Source: an uncultured Peptococcaceae bacterium
GTDB taxonomy: Bacteria; Bacillota; Desulfotomaculia; Desulfotomaculales; Desulfocucumaceae
Reading direction: 5' to 3'
NCBI GenBank assembly: GCA_958417755.1
Contig: CATZDY010000004.1
Location: forward strand, 1-50,797
Length of the DNA stretch: 50,797 nucleotides
In this document: positions 44,850 to 50,797 of the stretch, piece after piece
How positions within the stretch are numbered: the first letter of the stretch is position 1
Layout: the number at the start of each line of letters is the position of its first letter
Notes under the pieces: generated by a model
What the model saw: the letters and a program-made list of their open reading frames with translations, nothing else
What the model was told of the DNA's origin: nothing
Databases searched by the model: none
Position numbers and translations under genes: made by a program

Positions 44850-45470
44850 ATGAATATCATTTGGGATCCGCAAGAAATAGAGAGAAAAAGTATGTCCATC
44901 ATTGAAGAAGCTGTTCCAGAACTTGCCCAAATGTCACTAGAAGAGCAGGCGATTATCAAACGTGTGGTACACACCACGGGGGATCCCAGTTGTGCCAAAT
45001 TGGTTAAAATATCTTCCCAGGCCATTGAATCTGGTTTGCAAGCCATACGCAGTGGGTGCAATATTTTAACAGATGTGCATATGTTACAATCAGGATTAAT
45101 TCGTAGAAAATTGGATGAATTCGGCATGCATAGCTATTGTTTGATCAATGATCCTGAGGTTGTGAAAGATGCCAAAGATGCAGGTATTACCAGAGCTATG
45201 GCTGCTATACGCAAAGGTTCTTCCCTTGTGAATGGAGGCATTGTAGCCATTGGAAATGCCCCCACTGCTTTATTTACCCTTTGTGATATGATTGAAAAAG
45301 GCGAGGTTTCCCCGGCCTTGGTAGTGGGGACGCCGGTTGGTTTTGTAGGTGCTGCAGAATCAAAAGAAGTGTTGGCTGGAATGGATATTCCCTATATTAC
45401 CATTCCAGGTACCAGGGGGGGAAGTACAATTGCTGTAACCATTGTCAACGCTTTGCTATTGCTTGCTTAA
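44850..45470 (+). CDS. cbiC: Cobalt-precorrin-8 methylmutase
   Basis: A 206-aa CbiC/CobH: IIKRVVHTTGDPSCAKLVKI carries the catalytic His, ILTDVHMLQSGL and AIGNAPTALFTLCDMIEKGE follow, and TPVGFVGAAESKEVL ends the conserved part. It moves the C11 methyl to C12 to give cobyrinate. It starts on the base after the cbiX stop and ends the operon. cbiA, which would amidate cobyrinate next, is not present in the window. Confidence 0.95.
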   Translation: MNIIWDPQEIERKSMSIIEEAVPELAQMSLEEQAIIKRVVHTTGDPSCAKLVKISSQAIESGLQAIRSGCNILTDVHMLQSGLIRRKLDEFGMHSYCLINDPEVVKDAKDAGITRAMAAIRKGSSLVNGGIVAIGNAPTALFTLCDMIEKGEVSPALVVGTPVGFVGAAESKEVLAGMDIPYITIPGTRGGSTIAVTIVNALLLLA

Positions 45471-45540
45471 ATTTGGGTTTTGTTTGGTAACAGTGAATTT
45501 TCATAGGGAAGGTTAGGGATAATTAAACAATGTTTGTATG

Positions 45541-45583
45541 ATAAGACAGAGGAATGTGTATCGTTCTTACTGTCTTATTTTTG
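45541..45583 (+). terminator. Intrinsic terminator after the cbi operon
   Basis: ATAAGACAG (45541-45549) pairs with CTGTCTTAT (45570-45578) and is followed by TTTTTG. Confidence 0.8.
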
Positions 45584-45611
45584 TAGAGAAAAATTTTTTA
45601 CCTCTTTAATG

Positions 45612-45639
45612 GTATAAAATGGGGGTATATCCATATAAT
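45612..45639 (+). promoter_or_regulatory. Sigma-E-like sporulation promoter for the SleB-like gene
   Basis: GTATAAA (45612-45618), a 13-bp spacer and CATATAAT (45632-45639) resemble the mother-cell sigma-E consensus (kmATATT, 12-14 bp, CATAcaNT). It lies 60 bp before the start of a spore-lysis hydrolase. Confidence 0.4.
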
Positions 45640-45699
45640 AGATGTATCGAAATGTTATTTTTTTGTCAACACTAGTGATTGCAGCAGAAAGGAGGACTT

Positions 45700-46362
45700 A
45701 TGGTTACCAAAATAAATAAAAGGATTGCTGTTATTTTATTGTCTTTGTTACTTTTGGCAAATGGACAAGCCCTTTGTTGGGCAAATGATTTGGTTAAGAC
45801 AAAGGATGATACAGTATTATACACTGTTCGAAGTGGGGATACTCTGTTTAAAATTGCCAAACAATATGATATTTCCCTGAATTCTTTGGTAAAAACAAAT
45901 AAATTAAACAGTACATTAATCTATCCCAATGATGTGCTTGTTATACCAGGACAAACAGATGATGTCCAGGCTGTTTTGTCCCGGGGGTTTTCTCGAGAAG
46001 ACTTGCATATGTTGGCAAAGGCTATTCATGCGGAAGCCAGGGGCGAGAGTTTTACAGGTCAAGTAGCTGTGGGTGCAGTGATTCTAAACAGGTTAAAAAG
46101 CCCTGATTTCCCCAAAACAATTGAAGCTGTGATTATGCAAAAAAATAATAATGTGTATCAATTTACCCCTGTGGCGGATGGAACCATTCATTTGGAACCA
46201 GATGAGAGCTCAATCAAGGCAGCGGTGCAAGCTATGAAAGGTTGGGATCCCACAAGTGGAGCGTTATTTTTCTATAATCCCAAAATAGCTACAGATAAAT
46301 GGATTAGGACTTTACCAGTGGAGGCAAAAATCGGGAATCATGTTTTTGCTGGTAGAGTATAA
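45700..46362 (+). CDS. LysM - SleB/CwlJ-type cell wall hydrolase
   Basis: A 220-aa secreted protein. The signal peptide is residues 1-29 (IAVILLSLLLLANGQALCWA). One LysM domain follows (YTVRSGDTLFKIAKQY to DVLVIPG), and then a Hydrolase_2 domain with the catalytic Glu in IHAEARGESFTGQVAVGAVI and GALFFYNP. Such enzymes degrade spore cortex during germination; SleB itself uses a different binding domain, and LysM versions are common in clostridia. The start at 45700 follows AAAGGAGG, with a short spacer. Confidence 0.88.
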   Translation: MVTKINKRIAVILLSLLLLANGQALCWANDLVKTKDDTVLYTVRSGDTLFKIAKQYDISLNSLVKTNKLNSTLIYPNDVLVIPGQTDDVQAVLSRGFSREDLHMLAKAIHAEARGESFTGQVAVGAVILNRLKSPDFPKTIEAVIMQKNNNVYQFTPVADGTIHLEPDESSIKAAVQAMKGWDPTSGALFFYNPKIATDKWIRTLPVEAKIGNHVFAGRV

Positions 46363-46391
46363 AATCTTTTATACATGAAACATATAACATT

Positions 46392-46440
46392 AAACCTCCA
46401 AACCGAAATAAAACAAGGTTTTGGAGGTTTATGTATTTTT
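46392..46440 (+). terminator. Intrinsic terminator after the SleB-like gene
   Basis: AAACCTCCAA (46392-46401) pairs with TTGGAGGTTT (46421-46430), with further pairing inside the loop and ATTTTT afterwards. Confidence 0.8.
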
Positions 46441-46566
46441 AGTGATAAATGGCTCAACTCAAAGGGAAAATAGATGGATAATGATGGAAATAAATGGGTG
46501 TTTGAGGAAGGGATATTGGTAATTTATGGTTAATATATGATGAAATACATTTAATGGTAAAGGAAG

Positions 46567-47979
46567 GTGTTCAAAATAGATAATAATCTTCATTCTATAA
46601 CAGATGTACTGAAAAAAACACTTTTTTTCTTTGAACAAATGTCTGTGGGTGAAATGATTTCCCATGTGCAAAAAAATATGTATGAGCATTTGGGGCGAGA
46701 ACAAGTGGAGGATAAGGTAAGACGTTGCTTAAAACAAAATAAATGTTTTATACAAAAAGGAAAGGAACAGTGGGCCATTCATTTGGAAGGAGAAAGAAAG
46801 AATGATTCATTCTATAATTATTTATTAAAACGTCAAAGACCGATTCAGGTCAAAGAAATGGTAAAAGGAAGGGTGAAGAGTAAAAAGAAAGGAAAAACAT
46901 TGGTTTCCGAGGAAGCAGGGCTTATCATAGATGGAAGGTTTATTCATCTTTCCAATGGGTATTGGGGACTGACTGAATGGGAAGTGGAAACAGCTAAGTT
47001 TTCCTTAAAACAAATGGTTATCAAAGTATTAAAAACCCATCCAGGGGGACTTTCTGTACAGCAACTATATGAATTGATTCAGCAATGGAAAGATACCACA
47101 GGAAAAGCCATTGAAGGGGTATTGGAGAAATTTCCATTTTTCAATCAAACAGGCAATGGCATTTGGGTTTATGAGCCAGCCATTCATATTGCTTATGAAA
47201 GTTTAAGTCAAAAATTTGTTGTGTCTTTAAACCGCCAAAGAAAAAGATGGAGTAGAGACAAAGAAGAAAGAAATAGCAAACGAGTCAATATAGAAAAACA
47301 ATTAAAGGAAATCGAGTTAGCTTATCAAGAAACTGCAGCAGCTTTAGCCTTAAAAATGGAGGAATCAGGGAAGCAAGAACAAATAATGACCCAAATGGCA
47401 GAAAAAGATTTGCTGTTATCCTTGCGAAAAAAAGAAATTTTTCGCTATCGTGAACATATAGAAAAATTAGAAAAGAAATCCAATAGTATTTTATATCAAT
47501 GCAGGCTTTGGGTAAAGAGGGCCAAAGAGGCTGAAGAGAAGAACCAACAGCTTCATTTGGTATTACAAAAGAATTTAACAAATTTAGAAGCAATGTTTAC
47601 AAAGTTACAGCATTATAAGGAAAAAGATAGGGAAAATAAAACTTATATCATTGAATTAAAGGATAAACATGCTACAAAGGTAGCAGAACTGCAAACAGAA
47701 ATTGTGGAATTTAAAAATAAGTTGGATAGAACATTAGAGATGGCTGTATATGAAGAGAAAAAATATAAAGAAGAAATTAATATGTTAGAAAAAGATTTAA
47801 ATGAGATGAAAGAAGAAAGGGATGACTTACAAAGGGATTTACGATTTATCCAACAAGAGGTGAATAAATTTAGGGAAGAAAGGAAAAGTATGGAGAATAA
47901 AATAAAAAATCCTTTGGTTCAGATGACAATGCGAATTTGTTCTTGGTTTGGAGGTGACAAAAAATATAAGGCTTCTTAA
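46567..47979 (+). CDS. Protein with three winged-helix-like units and a long coiled coil, function unknown
   Basis: A 470-aa protein. Residues about 25-72, 88-137 and 145-202 look like three related small domains, each ending in a hydrophobic beta-hairpin pattern (CFIQKGKEQWAI, RFIHLSNGYWGL, FFNQTGNGIWVY). The third has the sequence rhythm of HARE-HTH/RpoE-delta winged helices (KVLKTHPGGLSVQQLYELI). Residues 225-450 are a charged coiled coil, and the last 20 are more hydrophobic. The likely start is GTG at 46567, but AAGGAAG abuts it, so the true start is uncertain. It may be a DNA- or polymerase-associated structural protein. It stands alone between two terminators. Confidence 0.7.
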   Translation: MFKIDNNLHSITDVLKKTLFFFEQMSVGEMISHVQKNMYEHLGREQVEDKVRRCLKQNKCFIQKGKEQWAIHLEGERKNDSFYNYLLKRQRPIQVKEMVKGRVKSKKKGKTLVSEEAGLIIDGRFIHLSNGYWGLTEWEVETAKFSLKQMVIKVLKTHPGGLSVQQLYELIQQWKDTTGKAIEGVLEKFPFFNQTGNGIWVYEPAIHIAYESLSQKFVVSLNRQRKRWSRDKEERNSKRVNIEKQLKEIELAYQETAAALALKMEESGKQEQIMTQMAEKDLLLSLRKKEIFRYREHIEKLEKKSNSILYQCRLWVKRAKEAEEKNQQLHLVLQKNLTNLEAMFTKLQHYKEKDRENKTYIIELKDKHATKVAELQTEIVEFKNKLDRTLEMAVYEEKKYKEEINMLEKDLNEMKEERDDLQRDLRFIQQEVNKFREERKSMENKIKNPLVQMTMRICSWFGGDKKYKAS

Positions 47980-48334
47980 ATCCTTTTTCTTACATGAATC
48001 CATCATCAATTAGCTGACATAAATTAAATCTGTTTTTGCCTATGATTTAATCAAGCCCATAGGATGAAACCAATAAAAGCTGACATATTGCTTCTGTCAG
48101 CTTTTATTGGTAGGTGAATGTGTTACAGAGTATTTTGTTTTGAAGAAAATCCTTAGAAGTGATTGCCTAAAACAAATTAGAAAAATGGAAACTTTTTTGC
48201 TACAATGCTTTAGTATTTGGAATTCTTTTTGGTGTGTTTTGTTGAAAAATGTTGTATGATTTTGGGTAAGTATTAATTTCTTGTTATTTTGAGTTGTAAA
48301 GAAATACAAATCTATTTTTGTGAGGTTATGCTGT
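47980..48334. other. Intergenic region before the ASKHA gene
   Basis: About 355 bp without a credible gene. It contains the terminator at 48070-48110. All plus-strand frames are broken by stops, so there is no remnant of the missing ferredoxin domain of the next gene. Confidence 0.55.
48070..48110 (+). terminator. Long perfect hairpin terminator
   Basis: CCAATAAAAGCTGACA (48070-48085) pairs perfectly over 16 bp with TGTCAGCTTTTATTGG (48095-48110). The U-rich part lies in the descending arm. Confidence 0.7.
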
Positions 48335-49933
48335 GTGACAATGCATGATAATCCTATTGTTTTAACCACAGGCATGAGAGGAAAAATAGCAGCCAATCCC
48401 ATGACCAAAAAGATCCTTCTTACCTTACCTTCTCCCTCTTTGGCAGACAATAGGGGAGATGTAGAGCGCTTAAGGGATGCTTTACATGCCTATGGAACAA
48501 TACAAATTCCAGTGTCTATGATGCAAAAAATCTCCCAAGCTTGTCATACTGGCCAATGGGAGGTTACCACTACTTTAGGATTGATGGAACAAGGTTGGAC
48601 TTTGGTGGACATTCAAGCTGGGAATGCGCCTTCTCCCCATTGGGGCATTGCTTTGGATCTTGGTACAACCACCATTGTAGGATATCTGGTGGATATGCAG
48701 ACAGGAGATATATTGGCCACTGAGGCAGCATATAATGGGCAAATGGTCTATGGGGAAGATATTCTGACAAGAATATATGTGGCCAGTGAGGAAAAAGGAC
48801 TAGCCAATTTACGTCAAGCTGTTTTGGAAACAATCAATACCATGATGGGTCAATTAACAGAAGGAAAATCGCAGGGAATAGAAGCAATTAGTGCTGCAGT
48901 GATTGGAGCCAATACAACCATGATCCAACTTTTGTTGGGTTTGGATCCTTCTCGAACTTGTATGATGCCCTATGTCAGCACGGTGAATCGTCCGGGATGT
49001 ATGTATGCAAAGGAAGTAGGCTTACATATGAATCCTTGGGCTCCTGTCTATTGTATGCCCAGTGTGGGCAGTTATGTGGGAGGAGATGTGCTAGGGGGGA
49101 TCATTGCTTCGGGCATGTATCAACAGGAAGAGACTTCCTTGTTAGTGGATATAGGTACCAATGGAGAAATTGTATTGGGAAATCAAGATTGGTTGGTTGC
49201 CTGTGCTGGGGCAGCGGGTCCAGCGTTAGAAGGTGGGGTCGTGCATAGTGGTATGCGGGCCATGGCAGGGGCCATTTGGCAGGTTAAATTTCATCCAGAA
49301 ACCAAGAAAATATCCTATCAAACCATTGACAATGTCTTGCCCCTTGGTATATGTGGTTCTGGACTGATTGATTTTTTGGCTGAAGCCTTTTTAGCCGGTA
49401 TTATCGATAGAGCAGGTAAATTTACTTCTGAGAATTCCCAATATTGTTTGGTACCTGCCGAGCATACTGCCAATGGGCAGGAAATCGTCATTACCCAGGT
49501 TGATCTTGATAATTTAATGCGTACCAAAGGTGCTGTGAATGCTGCCCTTGAGTTTTTATTGGAAAGTGTTGGTTGTAACATGGAGGATATAAAAGTATTT
49601 TATGCTGCAGGAGCCTTTGGCCAGTATTTGGATGTGGAATCAGCAGTCACTGTGGGCATATTTCCCGATTTACCCAGGGATAGAATTATCCGATTAGGCA
49701 ATACGTCTGCCGAGGGAGCAAGGCAAATTCTACTTTCTTTAGATAAGAAAAAAGATATTGAACATATTGCCAATCATATCACTTATTTTGAGCTAAATGC
49801 CAATCAGATTTTTATGAATAAATTTGTAGGTAGTAAATTCATTCCCCATACCAATATTGAGTTTTTTCCTTCAGTGAAACATAAACTTTCTTTGCGAAAA
49901 ATGCTTGGGCAGAAGGATGAGGCAAAAAAATAA
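48335..49933 (+). CDS. ASKHA-domain protein (DUF4445/RACo-like) lacking the N-terminal 2Fe-2S domain
   Basis: A 532-aa ATPase-fold protein of the corrinoid-protein reductive activator type. Residues 25-100 form the linker/middle segment (KKILLTLPSPSLADNRGDVE). The ASKHA domain starts at about 103, with phosphate loops ALDLGTTTIVGYLVD and LLVDIGTNGEIVLGN, then CAGAAGPALEGGVVHSGMRA, LPLGICGSGLIDFLAEAF and FYAAGAFGQYLD. Full-length activators (about 600-650 aa) begin with a plant-type ferredoxin domain, which is absent here. They reduce cob(II)alamin in methyltransferase systems with ATP. GAGGT lies eight bases before the GTG at 48335; ATG 48341 is an alternative. Confidence 0.85.
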   Translation: MTMHDNPIVLTTGMRGKIAANPMTKKILLTLPSPSLADNRGDVERLRDALHAYGTIQIPVSMMQKISQACHTGQWEVTTTLGLMEQGWTLVDIQAGNAPSPHWGIALDLGTTTIVGYLVDMQTGDILATEAAYNGQMVYGEDILTRIYVASEEKGLANLRQAVLETINTMMGQLTEGKSQGIEAISAAVIGANTTMIQLLLGLDPSRTCMMPYVSTVNRPGCMYAKEVGLHMNPWAPVYCMPSVGSYVGGDVLGGIIASGMYQQEETSLLVDIGTNGEIVLGNQDWLVACAGAAGPALEGGVVHSGMRAMAGAIWQVKFHPETKKISYQTIDNVLPLGICGSGLIDFLAEAFLAGIIDRAGKFTSENSQYCLVPAEHTANGQEIVITQVDLDNLMRTKGAVNAALEFLLESVGCNMEDIKVFYAAGAFGQYLDVESAVTVGIFPDLPRDRIIRLGNTSAEGARQILLSLDKKKDIEHIANHITYFELNANQIFMNKFVGSKFIPHTNIEFFPSVKHKLSLRKMLGQKDEAKK

Positions 49934-49939
49934 AAAAAC

Positions 49940-50398
49940 TTACGCTTTTGTTTCTTGATCAGCGAATCCCAGCAAATGAAAACCAGAGATTGGATCCATT
50001 TTTTTGATACAATGAGTATCCAGCAATTCAAGAATGATAAGTTCTGCCACCAAATAAACTTCTGTCTCCAGACGAATACATCCTGTTAAGGGCTTGTCTC
50101 CCTTTCCCAGTGTACCATGCAAATGGATGGAAGGATGATTATTTTGGTTTTGGAATATGGTGCCAATGCCCAGGATTTCCCTGCCATCATCAAACTGTTG
50201 CCAAAGTTGTTCTGGGGGTATGGTGCACTCTTTAGGCCCTGCCACTAAGGATGCTTTTTTTAAAGCACCAATAAGATAAAAAATACCTGCTTCAATATGT
50301 TCCATTGTGACTAAACATTCAATTTCAGCCAGTAAATCATCACCATGATCCAATTTAGCCACAAAAATTCTTCCCAGATTTCCTTTGCGATATTGCAT
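49940..50398 (-). CDS. PPC/DUF296 domain protein
   Basis: A 152-aa single-domain protein of the PPC (plant and prokaryote conserved) DUF296 family. Family features are FVAKLDHGDDLLAEIE, AGIFYLIGALKKASL and the histidine cluster SIHLHGTLGKGDKPLTGC. Bacterial members are trimers often annotated as DNA-binding, though the function is poorly established. GGTGGAGGT lies before the ATG on the minus strand. It is convergent with the ASKHA gene, with only 6 bp between the stops and no visible terminator. Confidence 0.85.
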   Translation of the reverse strand: MQYRKGNLGRIFVAKLDHGDDLLAEIECLVTMEHIEAGIFYLIGALKKASLVAGPKECTIPPEQLWQQFDDGREILGIGTIFQNQNNHPSIHLHGTLGKGDKPLTGCIRLETEVYLVAELIILELLDTHCIKKMDPISGFHLLGFADQETKA

Positions 50399-50797
50399 TT
50401 TATTACCTCCACCTGATTTTAACTATTTTGATTAGCGAAAGCTCTGATAAGGTTTTATAGCCCTCGCCTGGCTTACTACTTCCCATAGTGTTAAATACGA
50501 GATTTTTATTGTCAGTTCAATGATTTAACCTGTGTTTCGATGGTCAATTTGCATCTTGTTCATTTGAGGCTTGTTTGTAGCAATTTAAATGCATGAATAT
50601 ATTTCTCCTTCTTTTCTTTATATACTCATCATAAAAATTTTTTATTTTGTCTATTGAATAGAACATTGGAAAGATAAAGAACAGAATGCAATTATGAGGG
50701 ACATCAGAACGAGGCGTTTATCAATCATGACTTTGCACGCAAAAATCTGTAATTATGCGGGACTTCATTACCCAATGCCTTTTCAAAAATTCCCAAG
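50399..50797. other. Right-end region without a gene
   Basis: About 400 AT-rich bases with no credible coding sequence, apart from the promoter region of the minus-strand PPC gene and the repeat pair at 50687-50767. Confidence 0.5.
50687..50767. repeat. Two 20-bp direct repeats, possible IS21-type element end
   Basis: TGCAATTATGAGGGACATCA at 50687-50706 and TGTAATTATGCGGGACTTCA at 50748-50767 agree at 17 of 20 positions and lie 61 bp apart. Multiple TG-starting repeats of about 20 bp near each end are a hallmark of IS21-family elements. The transposase genes would lie beyond the window, so this is a possibility only. Confidence 0.4.

Overview
The window reads as chromosome of a low-GC, spore-forming, strictly anaerobic Firmicute of the class Clostridia, with a Peptococcaceae-like gene repertoire. 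The evidence is gene content: electron-bifurcating NfnAB, folate one-carbon enzymes FolD and FchA, the early-cobalt (anaerobic) cobalamin pathway, a corrinoid-activation-type ASKHA protein, sporulation and germination genes (DUF2953-ytfJ/gerW, spmA, a SleB-like hydrolase), TrpB2, and a DHH-CBS-poly(A) polymerase fusion. The genus cannot be named from sequence alone. No rRNA, tRNA, CRISPR array or complete mobile element was seen.

Layout. 1-5.5 kb holds redox and one-carbon genes: nfnA-nfnB, then xseA, folD and fchA. 5.5-7.8 kb is an APC permease plus cyclase-family hydrolase behind a near-consensus promoter. 7.9-13.7 kb is a compact type IV pilus/competence-like cluster: a short assembly ATPase, the inner-membrane platform protein and five prepilin-like proteins, closed by a terminator. 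13.8-16.5 kb carries a membrane metallophosphoesterase, a membrane-anchored trypsin-like protease and, convergent, a cytosolic Cu/Zn superoxide dismutase. 16.8-23.8 kb carries a small unknown gene, TrpB2, the 880-aa DHH-CBS-nucleotidyltransferase, a site-2 protease homologue, trpS and an HdeD-like membrane protein. 24.1-26.4 kb is a two-gene operon of a radical SAM enzyme and a UbiA prenyltransferase fused to an FMN-binding-type split-barrel domain; this is the best candidate here for an undescribed pathway. 26.5-28.7 kb is the sporulation group, with a sigma-G-like promoter before gerW.

A cobalamin riboswitch lies at 28756-28921, followed by two intrinsic terminators. The next genes are not B12 genes but sbcD-sbcC (29.2-34.1 kb). 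A convergent gap gene and about 700 bp without a gene follow. From 35.9 to 45.5 kb an apparently continuous run begins with an isochorismatase-family hydrolase, a DnaD-like protein and a DnaC-like loader. It then passes with zero spacing into cbiD-E-T-L-F-G-H-J-X-C, with many start/stop overlaps and a terminator after cbiC. These ten proteins cover the corrin-ring steps from sirohydrochlorin to cobyrinate; cbiA and the amidation and nucleotide-loop genes are not in the window.

The last 5 kb holds a LysM-SleB germination hydrolase, a protein with three winged-helix-like units and a long coiled coil, an ASKHA (DUF4445/RACo-like) protein lacking its N-terminal 2Fe-2S domain, and a convergent PPC/DUF296 protein. 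The extreme right end contains two 20-bp repeats 61 bp apart that resemble the end of an IS21-type element.
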